NCBI GenBank assembly: GCA_010094025.1
Contig: ML991772.1
Location: 186,001 to 250,000 of the forward strand
DNA length: 64,000 nucleotides
Direction of reading: 5' to 3'
Origin: Viridothelium virens
Lineage: Eukaryota > Ascomycota > Dothideomycetes > Trypetheliales > Trypetheliaceae
The translations under genes were made by a program, and so were the position numbers. Numbering within the stretch: the first letter of the stretch is position 1; every line of letters starts with the position of its first letter. Positions 45,991-56,580 of this stretch are shown here, in pieces. Under the pieces are notes generated by a model that saw nothing but the letters and a program-made list of their open reading frames with translations, had not been told where the DNA came from and searched no databases.

Positions 45991-47823
45991 CTACGTTAGC
46001 CTCTGCCGCTCTTTGATAGCCTCTTGCTGCTTCTTCCTTTCCTTGGTAGCACGACGCCATTCTGGACCGTTTTTCATAATGTACCATAGGACCGGACTGA
46101 AAGCAATGATGAGGAGGCCATAGAACGTAGTTGTCCAGCCAATACCAATCTTATTGATCAAAGGCACCACGCCGCTGGTCACGCCAGCACCAAGCCAGCA
46201 CCGAACAAGATTGTTGGCCGCTGCAGCGGTACCAGCTCTACCAGGATAGATGTCGACGAGCAAGACGGAGACGGTATTCACAGATGCGCTGATACAGAAG
46301 CCGATCAAGAAGAGGAAGATCAACGGACCGGCTAGATTGATCTTATATTGAACCATCCAACCGAAACCAATCATGCATGCCGAGCCGAGTATCAGAGTTG
46401 GGATGGCAACTTCCAAACGAGCTCTCTCGATGGGAAAATTGCTGAGATCGACACGACGATTGAAGTCCAGTGGCATGCCCAAACGTTTCGCGTAGGCTCT
46501 ATATCTTGAGTCAATGATCCTGCCACGTACGAAGGCTGCAAGCATGCTTCCGCAGCCTAGAGGCAGATAACACAGCGCGATTTGGATCTGATTAAAGCCA
46601 TATACCGTCCCAAATTGGGAAGGGACCAGAGTCACTGTGGCATAGTATCCGCAACATACAATACCGATGTATCCTAATGCAAAGCCAGCCTCTTTCGTGA
46701 ACACAATCTTGACCGTCTCGAGAGGGTTAGGGAACCTGAGCTTTCTCTCGCGCGCGAGCTCATCCCGCTTGTCGGACTGGATTGGTCGCCCTTCAGTGAG
46801 CAATCTCTTCTCGATCTTCGTGTTGATATAAGCACGGCTCCATTTCGGCGGCGGAACAGATCCATCGTCGACAACTTTCCTACACGTCTCAGGCAGAAAC
46901 AGAGCGACGGCGACGAACACGACGCCTGCGCAAATGAGCAAGAACCAGAACACCGAGTGCCAGCCAAGGTATTGCCCAAGAAGACCACCGATGATCGGAC
47001 CTAACGAAGGCCCAGCCTGAGGGGCGACTGACATGTACGAGACATAGACACCGCGCTCCTGCGATGTGACGATGTCAGACACGACTGCATTCGCAAGTGC
47101 CACTGTGCCACTGCCACCTGCACTCTGCAGACAGCGCAAAACCATCAGTGCGGCATAATTATTCTGAACACCAAGACCAATGTTGGCGGCGACATAAATG
47201 AGGAAACATATGAAGTAGGTCGGTCTTCGTCCTGAACTGTCAGAAAATCCGCCCACGAATGCAGGTGCGAGGCCCTGCACAATCTGACGAGAATGTCAGT
47301 ATGCGAGAGGTGACCTCATAGTATAAAGAGCGCTTACTAGATAAGTCGTAATTGTCAAGTTGACCATTGAATAGGATACATGGAGGTCGGTGGCGATGGC
47401 ATCAAGTGACGGAAAGTAGATCTGGCCAGAGATTGGGGAGAAGAATGAGCAGAGACCCGCGCAGACGACAATGATCCTCTTTTCGTTGTGGGTAAAGACC
47501 GAATAGGGTTTATCATCCATCTTGTGTTCTGGATGGACGTTGACAGCGTCATCTTCAACCTTCTCAACCTTCTCGCCTGCCTGCCCGTCCTGCCTATCTG
47601 GCCTCTGTGCAACTTCTTCTACATCGTCTTTCTGCTGGATACCAGCATACGTATCTGTGCCCGGCTTGGGTTCTGGCCTGGCGGATTCTGGCCTGGCGGA
47701 TTCAGTCGCTAATGCTATGACTTCCTCCCCAAGTCCTCTTCGCGATATTTCTTCTTGCGCTACTTGCAGATCACTTTCGGGCCTGACTGTCGTTATCCCA
47801 TTGGTGTTGCGTCTGTCCGTCAT
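45991..47823 (-). CDS. MFS transporter, DHA1 family
   Basis: A 12-helix drug:H+ antiporter of the group that includes fungal polyamine, quinidine and organic-acid exporters. Two exons join at TTYL/IVQGLAPAFVGGFSDSSG, phase 0, across an intron of about 55 bp (near 47281-47335). The N-terminal 105 residues are cytosolic and charged, with the duplicated SARPESARPE coming from a 15-bp tandem repeat. Helix 1 begins IIVVCAGLCSFFSPISGQIY, followed by FPSLDAIATDLHVSYSMVNL. The MFS motif GGFSDSSGRRPTYF follows helix 2, and SYMSVAPQAGPSLGPIIGGL is the motif C of antiporters. A long loop (about 290-350) and a basic tail (RKKQQEAIKERQRLT) complete it. Substrate unknown. Confidence 0.88.
47671..47700. repeat. 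15-bp tandem repeat inside the DHA1 transporter N-terminus
   Basis: Two perfect copies of ttctggcctggcgga in a row, in frame, giving a repeated ESARP segment in the cytosolic tail. Copy number may vary between strains. Confidence 0.7.
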
Positions 47824-48333
47824 GTCTCCTGCTATTTGGTACGTAACGCAGGCATGGCCCTAATGACGGAAAAAGGAGCGCGACTGATATCACAGGAATT
47901 GGATCTTCTTAAGATCATAAAGTGGGTTTCCAGTTTTCCCTTAGTACGGCTCTTGTAAACGGGTGCCGGTAGAGAAAAGAGCAGCTGGTTATTGCTGGCC
48001 GAGTTCGGCCCGGATCTAAGATGTCCGGCCCGCTCTGGTGGTTTTAGCGACCATCTCATCATCCCCACCCGTGCGCTACGTAGCCGGCCCTTCTGGAAGT
48101 CTGTTGTTCTGGTCGAGACAGAAGGGTGCAGGCTCCTGCAATCGAATCATTGGCTCCTCGGTCAACTTCGGGCCGTGACATTCCCGCCTAGGTGCTGAGC
48201 AACCCCGAGCAGAAAGAGCTATCACCAATAGTGGTTTGAACAAGAGTCCGTCTGTACCCAAACAATTCCAACTACAGCATCCTGCGTATTCTGCCAATTT
48301 TCAGGTCCATTGAAATACATTCTGATCTTAACC
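47824..48333. promoter_or_regulatory. Divergent promoter, DHA1 transporter and isochorismatase-like gene
   Basis: About 510 bp between two divergent starts. A shared promoter is possible, and would link the transporter to the hydrolase. No distinct motif was recognised. Confidence 0.4.
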
Positions 48334-48978
48334 ATGACAGCACTGGCAGCCACGTTCAATGCAGCAGACGTATCCGCACCTGGCCACTACGGACCCTCCC
48401 AGACAGCCCTACTCCTTTTGGACTTTCACTCCATCTTTGTTCAGAAACATGGCGGATCAAATGCTCCTGCGGCCCTAGAAGTCGCGACCAAAATGAGGAC
48501 TTGGGCGAAGTCGCAGGACATCCAAGTAATCCATTGCCTGATTGACCTCAACGCCACCCCGTCCCCGACCTGCAAGGATGCTGATAGGCTCGCTGGTACT
48601 GTGACGGCCTTGAAATCGAGCGGTGGCGAAGAGTCCATCGAATTGATTGAAGGCGGTGGCAACGATATCACGTTCACCAGAAGACCGGGCTGTGTGTCTG
48701 CGATGAATTCGCCCGGCCTAGACGACCACTTACAAGAGAAAGGCATCAAGTCGCTGGTTCTTACTGGTCTGAGCACCTCCGGATGTGTTATGAGGACTGC
48801 ACTTGCGGCTAGTGACGCGGAATACGTAGTGACGGTCATCTCCGACGGCTGTGCTGACAGGGATCAGGGCCTGCATCAGATAATATTAGAAAAGGTGCTT
48901 AACAACAGAGGATACGTCACCACTGCTGCTGAAATCCAAGAAGATTTTGCGAACTTCTCCAATGAGAAGCGAGACTGA
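48334..48978 (+). CDS. Isochorismatase-like cysteine hydrolase
   Basis: Members hydrolyse isochorismate, nicotinamide or other amides/vinyl ethers. The ATG at 48334 (MTALAATFNAADVSAPGHYG) gives 214 residues; the frame is open a little upstream but has no earlier ATG. The catalytic Asp is in TALLLLDFHSIF, as in other family members. The Cys is in LVLTGLSTSGCVMRTALAAS. The usual central Lys position falls in DITFTRRPGCVSAMNSPGLD, where I see Arg rather than Lys, so activity or alignment there is uncertain. The end has VISDGCADRDQGLHQIILEK, the typical final helix region. No signal peptide; probably cytosolic. Divergent from the DHA1 transporter. Confidence 0.85.
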   Translation: MTALAATFNAADVSAPGHYGPSQTALLLLDFHSIFVQKHGGSNAPAALEVATKMRTWAKSQDIQVIHCLIDLNATPSPTCKDADRLAGTVTALKSSGGEESIELIEGGGNDITFTRRPGCVSAMNSPGLDDHLQEKGIKSLVLTGLSTSGCVMRTALAASDAEYVVTVISDGCADRDQGLHQIILEKVLNNRGYVTTAAEIQEDFANFSNEKRD

Positions 48979-50006
48979 GAGGTACACACTTCATTGATCT
49001 CTGTGTTCCAGGGAGCGAGGGGTTTTTTATGCACCGCCATGGACACTGCATGTATCCTATACATCGCCACGATTGCGTATATGAGGACGTAGACGGCAGA
49101 TCGGTCTAGTAAAATAGAAATAGGCTATGCCGTCTACAATGCCAATTTGAGGCTGAAACGAGCGCAACCTTTAAACTGGAGACTGGCGGAGAATGCCATG
49201 GATGCATTCAGAGTTTAGTCTATGATAGGTATTCTACCGTCTAATGCTATCCATTGTTCCGTCCGTCTGATTTCCTTCAGTCCTCGGCGGACCGTTCGCA
49301 TAATTTGTTCCTCGTACGTGCCCATACCAAGCAAATTTCGAAAGCTAACACTCGGTGATATAAGGCTGAGCACCAATCCTCTAACATCTCAAATCAGAGT
49401 TGCTGAATTATCAGGCACTTCGTGTCGAAAGAAATTTTCGCAGTTACTGCATTCTCATTTTCGCATGGCTCCGCCTGACTTATTCTAAGCGCAGATCGGC
49501 CATGCCGGAAAAAACTCTCGTCGCCACCTCAGAGGCTTAGTGCTGGGCTTTTCTGTGTATTTTGGATAGCTGCATTGGAGTCATCATTAGTTTCAGACGT
49601 GCAAACAAAGCATGAAAGCTCAGCGAGGTTGGATTGACTTCAAAAGAACACAAACCGGCACTATGCTTAAGAACAAGTCAGCGCTCTGCTGTTCAAACCA
49701 GGCGCGCCAACTTCTCTGTCTTGTCTCAAGATAAAGATATTAACACAGGGTCCTGTGAAGCGACGAGTTCAATGCAGACTTGAGTTTCGGCTAGTCTGAA
49801 TAATTACTCGAGCATGATTTTCTTCCCATATAAAAGAGATTTTACCAGATAGAAGAGATCATTGATACCCTTCTTAAGACCGCTTTGTCCTTTCTTCATA
49901 CACTTACGCTATACATATGCAGGTATACTTTTATTCTTGGACCTTCAGGGCGGAATTATAATGGCTGCTTAATCATTCATGACCCCTGCGCCTATTTCCC
50001 GTCATC
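48979..50006. other. Intergenic region before the first surface-protein gene
   Basis: About 1 kb without a gene. A TATA-like tataaaag lies at 49829-49836 on the plus strand, about 170 bp before the ATG at 50007. Confidence 0.4.
49829..49836 (+). promoter_or_regulatory. TATA-like element before the surface-protein gene
   Basis: tataaaag, in the right strand and at a plausible distance (about 170 bp) from the start codon at 50007. Inferred from sequence only. Confidence 0.4.
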
Positions 50007-51244
50007 ATGTCGAACGAAGGCGTACTACCTACTGTCATCGTCTCGGACGAGTTTGCACAACGAACCGGCGCCACAGTGGAGACGAAAGTATTAACTCCCA
50101 GTTTACGCGTCAATCTTGGTCCTCTAACAACGACTTTTACCCCGCCAGAGTCGTGTGATACGCCTATGACACAAACGGGCGATGATGTCCCAGAAATGCG
50201 CCTGGCCCAGAGTTGCATCACGGGAAGAACTTTGGATGATCCATCGTGCTGGCCACTTCCGCTCAACAACGTTTATGGCACGAATCCACTCAATGGCTAC
50301 GGAATCTACTCGCCTGGTTATATATGTCCTTTCGGCTTCACCAGCGCTTGCTCGCAGTCAGTAGGCACATTATCAGATCGGACTGCTACCCTCAGGAGCT
50401 TCTTATTCCAATATCCCCTCACTGGTGCAGAACATGGCGTGGGCTGCTGTCCGTCGTAAGTCCTCGTGTTGCCGCTATCTTCTTACTACCTCTCAATTGT
50501 TGAATCTGATGTACAGTTAGAGGATATTCTTGTACATATATCAACATAGACGATTATTTGATCCAGACATGCCGTGCTGCGCCGTATTCCTTTAGTTACT
50601 CAGCAATAATCTGTGACGCCGACCCTGGAAACAGCTTTATACTTGATGGCAATCCAATAACTGTCCATACTCCGTCTTACAACACGTCTGTCCCTTTGCA
50701 AACGACCGAGATCAGTTTCAAGAGTGGCCTTGCGGACTACACTATGTTTGCTCCCCTCATCCAGCTTGTATACCAGGCGAGTGACCTTCCGGGGTTTCAT
50801 TCTCCATATTTATCTAGCTCGTTGACCAAATATGGGAGTTCTACAATAAATTCGACTGAGTCGAACCCGATTGCAACGGATGTCCATTCTACTTCTGGAT
50901 CCCGAATTGCAGGTATCGTGATCGGCGCTTTATCGGGGCTCAGCTATTTAATTGTACTTGTCTGGTTTTCACTCTGGTGGAGACGACGGAAAAGGAGAAA
51001 AGGCAGCAGTGATTCTAGCGCAGTGAGGGAGTGGCCAAAGGCGGAGTTATCGGGCCTAGGCAAACAACTTTGTGAAGTTGGTGGGGAAAATATACGAAGG
51101 GAACTGCCTAACGAGACTGCAGTGCATGAATTGCCTAATGAGACAGGAGCACATGAACTGCCCAAAGACACAGCAGTATATGAATTACATGGAGACACGA
51201 TAGTGCACGCAGTGTCTAGCAGCGTACTAGCTGGAAGCGAGTAG
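50007..51244 (+). CDS. Fungal single-pass surface protein of unknown function, copy 1
   Basis: Two exons (50007-50455, 50521-51244) give 390 residues; the splice restores the conserved CCPSGYSC. The extracellular-type part carries LGPLTTTFTPPESC, YGIYSPGYICPFGFTSAC and paired Cys residues, a pattern common in uncharacterised membrane proteins of Pezizomycotina. After a Ser/Thr-rich stalk one membrane helix follows (IAGIVIGALSGLSYLIVLVW), then a basic stop-transfer stretch SLWWRRRKRRK and an acidic cytosolic tail with four 9-residue repeats of the HELPNETAV type. There is no clear N-terminal signal peptide, as is usual in this family. A related gene lies at 62899. The role is unknown; a wall sensor is one guess. 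Confidence 0.72.
51101..51208 (+). repeat. Four 27-bp coding repeats in the surface-protein tail
   Basis: Four in-frame units beginning gaactgcctaacgagac, each encoding ELP(N/K)(E/D)TAVH-like residues, with increasing divergence toward the 3' end. The unit keeps the reading frame. Confidence 0.75.
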
Positions 51245-52779
51245 AATTATTGTCAAGCGGAGAGTGGCCAGCCTGCGGGTGGTGGAACCATGCGTATAGA
51301 AGTCCTGGTAGAGGAGTAAGAATAGAGACCAAAATGTAGAAATGAGACGGTTGGCTCAGACGATATTGTGATAAATGCGTGACAAGCTGACTCAGTAAAT
51401 ATTGCAGGTGAAACCTCTCGAGAATTATGGGCCTGAATGTGCTCTATATGAGGATCCTAGATTCTGTGAACTGTCGAAACATCGTCCAGATTTTGCCACT
51501 GATTTTAACGGGCGATCGATGTTGGAGTGGTCATGGGTTCCACGTCGTGGTCTCACCGCGCCAGAGGCAGAGATTCCTCGACATACATAGTAAGCGAATG
51601 GCAGCATTCGTCCCCACAACTCTAATCTACTGCACCTAAGATTGCAGCTTTAAGCAGTGTGATTGGCGGTTTGACGTGGTTAACTGGTTTACAATGGTGG
51701 CTAGCAGAAACCAAAGATTTCTCCTCGTCCAGAGTGTCTCAATTAGCATTCATGCAAAAGAGCGGCAACATAAAAAATGTCATCATATAAGGTGACCAGT
51801 TAAGAGAACATAAAGTAAGCAGTCCTGCGACCTTACCACCTCCAATAGGTCGTAGCGGCCCATTGGCCGTAGCGTGCCTAATACTCCATGGCAGGGAACA
51901 AGAAAACCTCCGATATCCATCTTGCTAATCTTCGGCATTCTGCGGAATACTGTCATGCCACTCGAACTTGCAGATGCGCCAAAAATGCTTCTTTGAAGGT
52001 AGGTCCGCGAGCCGCCCCTATTGGGAGTTTTGTCTTGTGAGATCTCCTTATTTGTAAAGTACGTCATCTTCTAAGGCCGAGTGCCGATCCGTTGATGTGG
52101 AAGAAAGAAAAAGGAAGAATATATTTGAGATGGCCTCACCTTCGGAGATTCTTTGGACCACATGAGCATTCATGAACACAGTTATTGCCCAGTTACCTTG
52201 GTACGACGTATGGAGACGTTTGTCTTAGATGCGCGTCCCATGAGGCAGTTCCGCCCGGACTAGTGGTTCGTGTTCCTGACATAGATATGCGGGATTCCGC
52301 AATTATCTCTCAGATACGCGCTGCAATGACCTCGATAAGTGATTTGAAGGGACGTTCTGACACGACATGAACCTTCAAGCAGGATAGTGTCAGGAAAGGG
52401 ATGTATGGTCCGTTACGAAGACAGCTTCCATCGAGCAGGCTTTAAAGCTATCCCATGAGAAACCACTTACTCTTGGAACTGACCGAAGAGTAGACGTATA
52501 GATAAAGTGTGTTTATGTCACATGCCTGGCCTTCTTCAGGGCGGCAGCTCGAAAATAAACACACAAGGCATACTTGACCTTATGCAGGGCAGCAGCAATG
52601 AGAAAGACGCCACTCTTACGTGCTCGCTTGACTCATCCGAGTCTGAACACGGGACAAATTCCGATCCGAGATTAATTAAACCGTAATATGGCAAGCGAAC
52701 AAGGAGGACACCGGAACTGCTTCCTGAGCCTGTACAACATGATGTTTTTTCTCATTGTAGCTGTAAGACATACAAAATA
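51245..52779. other. Intergenic spacer, surface protein to URI-type gene
   Basis: About 1.5 kb between two convergent genes, more than their 3' ends need. No coding frame here has family resemblance. Confidence 0.4.
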
Positions 52780-54594
52780 TCACACGTCGGATGCATTTAG
52801 CCGAGCAGCTCGAAACCGACTAACCTTTCTGATCTTTCCATCTTTCTCCTCCATCAAAGGGTTGTCGATATCATCAGGCGAAGGTGCAAAGCCGCCTTGC
52901 TGCTGAATTAGTCTATTGCGGGTGTCGTAATACTGTCTTGCAATCTCTCTTTCATGCAAGGCCGGATCGAATCCATCCAGGTCTGGAGCCACTGTAGCAC
53001 GTTTCGTAGGCGGACGTTCCACTAGGTTGCCTGCGAGAATTTCGCCGACCGGACCCGTCGGACTAGCTCGAGGGGCTGAGTGCTGCCTTTCACCTTTGAA
53101 GCGGGAGGCTTTTGCGGGCTGAGAGCCCCCAGAAGAAGAGTGAGCTGGCGATCCTCTTTCTACAATAGTACTCGGAAGCGGACGCAGTTTGGATTGTGAG
53201 CTCCCATTGGCTTGCTGTGTAGGATGGGCCTTTGGGGGCGGAACAACTCGAATCTCCTCTGCAAATTTGACGCCTGTTTTATGTCGTCCTACTTGACTTG
53301 GATCGTTTGTCGCGTCCTGCGTTAAGGCATGATTGGAAGAGGCTGGCTTGGCAAGGCCGGCACTGGGGTGCTCGGACTCAGTATGAACTGGATCCGGACT
53401 CGGACCGATGACTTCAATCATGCGCGCGTTTAATTTTTTCTCCAGCTCAAGCATCTCTTTACGATAATCTTCTGTTATCACTTGGTTGGTAGCTCTGCCG
53501 TGCGAATCTTCGTCTTCGGGCTCGCTCGTAAGGTCTTCGTCTTCGAAATTATCGAGATCGTCGTCGCAGTCTTCGTAACTATCATCTGACATTTCATCCT
53601 CCAGGTCAAGTTCAGCTACAACAGCCCCGACTTGCTCCATATTGTACTGTAGCATCTCGCGTCTTAGTACAGCGTCCTCATAGGATTCATCTTTCGGCAT
53701 TACTGTTGTCGTTCCAAGAGGATTGTCGTCATCATCGAGCTCCACCAACCGCTCCCCAACCTGCAAATATTTTGCCATTTCAAGAACCGAGATTTTGTCG
53801 TCTGCAGAGCTCGGTGTAATCTCCTCTCTATAGTCAGGAGCTGCCGGCTTGGTATCGTCCGCGAAAGACACTGATTTACGCTGGTGTTTCGAAGCCGAGT
53901 CCTGCGGATGATTGTCTACCGAATTGGAGATTTGCGCTTCACTTCTAGCTTCACCAATTTTGTTTGCTACCTTACTTTCCTTAGGATGACTGGTATTGCT
54001 GTCTTGCTTGAGCTCTTGGGATGGTTCTCCTTCCTTAATGTCCTGCTCTTTCAGGCCAACTCGTTGTAAAACTTCGAGAATCTTAGGCTCAACATCACCA
54101 GGCTTGGATGTCGTTGCAGAAATGATATTCCCATCGTCGTCTAGCTGTTCCGTGATTTCTGTCAACGGCAGACCGTCATCATCCGTAGCCTCTGTGACGT
54201 CTGCTCCATCGGCCATTTGCACTGTATCTGCCTGGCTCTTTAAAGTTTCCATGCGCTTTTGCAGTGTTTTAATATTGTGTTGAACATAGTCTTGTCGTCG
54301 AGAAATTAGATTCAAAACCTGTCTGCTATCCCGTCTCAATCCATTCTGAAGGCCAAGTAGCTCTCTGACTTCTTTCTCGTTCACCACATTACCGCCAAAA
54401 TCCTGACCAATACATAAGAGGGCCTCTGGGTCCGGGGTGCTACCAAGTCCTTGGATTTCTTCTTTCAGACCTTCATACTCAGCCTCCCAAGTCTGCCAAT
54501 GTCTCAAGGACTTTCCCAGTTTATCAATATTTTCTTCGAGGAGAGCGCGTTTACTCTCGACGCCTTCGATAGTGTCTATGAGTGGCGAGACCAT
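52780..54594 (-). CDS. URI-type prefoldin-like protein with DUF3835-like C-terminus
   Basis: URI/Bud27 proteins work with prefoldin-like R2TP complexes in assembly of RNA polymerases and in translation. One exon encodes 604 residues. The N-terminal 120 residues form the alpha-prefoldin pattern of two helices around a beta segment: TIEGVESKRALLEENIDKLG, PEALLCIGQDFGGNVVNEKE, and LNLISRRQDYVQHNIKTLQK. A long acidic, low-complexity middle follows (DDSYEDCDDDLDNFEDEDLT). The C-terminus has short conserved boxes: VKFAEEIRVVPPP, GEILAGNLVERP, FDPALHEREIARQYYDTRNR and KIRKVSRFRAARL, which recall DUF3835. The start is 216 bp from the divergent TFB3 gene. Confidence 0.83.
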   Translation of the reverse strand: MVSPLIDTIEGVESKRALLEENIDKLGKSLRHWQTWEAEYEGLKEEIQGLGSTPDPEALLCIGQDFGGNVVNEKEVRELLGLQNGLRRDSRQVLNLISRRQDYVQHNIKTLQKRMETLKSQADTVQMADGADVTEATDDDGLPLTEITEQLDDDGNIISATTSKPGDVEPKILEVLQRVGLKEQDIKEGEPSQELKQDSNTSHPKESKVANKIGEARSEAQISNSVDNHPQDSASKHQRKSVSFADDTKPAAPDYREEITPSSADDKISVLEMAKYLQVGERLVELDDDDNPLGTTTVMPKDESYEDAVLRREMLQYNMEQVGAVVAELDLEDEMSDDSYEDCDDDLDNFEDEDLTSEPEDEDSHGRATNQVITEDYRKEMLELEKKLNARMIEVIGPSPDPVHTESEHPSAGLAKPASSNHALTQDATNDPSQVGRHKTGVKFAEEIRVVPPPKAHPTQQANGSSQSKLRPLPSTIVERGSPAHSSSGGSQPAKASRFKGERQHSAPRASPTGPVGEILAGNLVERPPTKRATVAPDLDGFDPALHEREIARQYYDTRNRLIQQQGGFAPSPDDIDNPLMEEKDGKIRKVSRFRAARLNASDV

Positions 54595-54810
54595 TATAGC
54601 GACGGATCTGACGTTAGCAATCTGTGGCGCGAGGTGGACGTCGTTGGTTGGTGCTAATTAGGAACGCAGGCAGGAAAAGTTCCGGCAGAATACTGCAGCC
54701 CCTCACCGCCCAAGGCCTGTGGTGCAGCGCTCGATCCACCTTCATGGAACTGCCCTGCCAGTAAGCCTTAGAATATACACCAGGGCCACCTCTCGAAAAG
54801 CTGCGGGGCG
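54595..54810. promoter_or_regulatory. Short divergent promoter between URI-type gene and TFB3
   Basis: Only 216 bp separate two divergent ATGs of genes linked to RNA polymerase function, so a shared promoter is likely. No motif was recognised with confidence. Confidence 0.45.
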
Positions 54811-55980
54811 ATGTCTCGAGTCGCTCAGCGCGGTGGCGCTAGCTCGGCGAATCGCGCAGGAGATGGAGAAGGTATCTTAGTCTCCAAAGTCAGGTATTCA
54901 TAGTAGTGATACTAATGAGTCTTTCTAGATATCTGCCCCGTATGCAAAACATCTCGCTATCTCAACCCAAATATGCGGTTTCTCGTCAACCCGGAGTGCT
55001 ATCACAAGATGTGTGAGTCGTGCGTCGATCGCATCTTCTCTCATGGTCCCGCTCAGTGTCCGGTGGCTGGTTGTAGAAGGACACTTCGAAAGAACAAGTT
55101 TCGAAAGCAGACTTTTGAGGATATCCAAGTCGAGCGTGAAGTAGATATTCGACGCAGGGTGGCGGATGTATTTAACAGACGAGAGGAAGACTTTGATACG
55201 CTTTTGGATTACAATAACTACCTGAACGACGTGGAAGATCTTACATTCAATTTAATATACAAGATCGACCTGGAAGAGTCTGAGAAAAAACTCGAATCGT
55301 ACAGGCTGGACAATGAGCAAAGCATATCACAAAATAAGGCACTTGCCAGCCAAGAGTCGCAGTCAGCTGAAATGCGAAAGATGATGGAGCAAGAGCAAGC
55401 AAAACTGAGGCGCGAAGCTGCGCGTCGAGAGGAGGAACAACTCCGACGGGAGCGCGAAGAAGGGCGGCAAGAAGTTATCAATAAACTTGCTGCCGGAGAC
55501 GGTGACGCAAGTAAGATCGCTAGAGAGAGTCATAGTATCGTGTTAAAGAAGAGCTCTGCGCGAAGGGCTGCCCTGGAACGACAACAACAACTGACGAACG
55601 AATCGAATGGCGCTACTAAAACAAATTTTTCGATAAAGGGCCTAAAGCAGAAAGTGGAGCCCGAACCAGAAAAGCCATACGATCCTTTTGGCGGTCTTTC
55701 CGACGCCAGGGATTCCTATGTCCTGCAGGATGACTATGATGTGGACTGGCTGAGGTCTTTCAAGCAAGATCCACGGCACAATGTTGGTGGCTATGACTTC
55801 AAGGAGTTTTACGATCGCGCGCTTTGTGATGCATTCTCTGGTCTTGGTGTATTTATCGAAGATGAGATGGCTGGCAAGGAGCTCTCTTCAATAGCGCCTG
55901 GTTCAGTGACCGCGGCAGCTCAGGCCGTCACTGAGGGTAACACTAATGAAGCAAAGATTATTGCAGAAGATGTATTCTAG
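54811..55980 (+). CDS. TFB3: TFIIH/CAK assembly factor MAT1 (Tfb3)
   Basis: Tfb3/MAT1 joins the CDK-activating kinase to core TFIIH for transcription and repair. Two exons (54811-54871, 54929-55980); splicing adds MSRVAQRGGASS and completes the RING finger. The RING reads ICPVCKTSRYLNPNMRFLV, then ECYHKMCESCVDRIF, then CPVAGCRRTLRKNKFRKQTF, the C3HC4 pattern of MAT1. The middle (about 80-215) is a long coiled coil rich in Glu/Arg (DFDTLLDYNNYLNDVEDLTF, EEQLRREREEGRQEVINKL). The C-terminal region has DPFGGLSDARDSYVLQDDYD, where the kinase/cyclin contact lies. Length, 371 residues, fits the family. Confidence 0.95.
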
Positions 55981-56580
55981 TAGCTCCTCTTACACTTGTT
56001 CTGTGACATGCATAGCAGCGGTGTTAGCTAGGAATGCTGCGATGGAGGCGCTCGGAATCTTTTTTAATTTCTGGCGCAAGCTACACAGCCATCAAATTGT
56101 TTTCACATCTAGAGTACAAACTATTTTGTCCGCAGCAGAGTCGCTCATGATAAAATAAATCGAACGCGCGTAAGGCTCGATGGTATTCCGTAACTCCTCT
56201 ACATTGCGGTCTCTTGAATCGGGCACACCTATGAAATGAACAGCCGATCTTGAATAGGTACCTGTGTGACCTGCCGAACAGAGGTAGATCTCGTACCGCG
56301 GTAGCTAACCGGATGCGTCGTCACTCGGTCCACCTCTAATATCCGTTCACCCTATCGTGCCTAAGGTATCTAGTGAGTCTTTAGGAAGGAGATGACGGTG
56401 TGCCCCGCCTGGAATCTGTGACAAAAAGTGACATTTGCCCGAAGGCATGACTATGACGATGTGTAGGTAGTCAGTTACAAACAAATGCTAGATATATATT
56501 CTCAAGTAATCATATTGTACTTTTGAGTAATTTTAGTCATCCTTTCCAATTTTCCCCTTTGTATACGGTGCGTTTTCATA
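55981..56580. other. Intergenic region before the amidase gene
   Basis: About 600 bp, 3' flank of TFB3 and promoter of the amidase. No gene seen. Confidence 0.45.
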
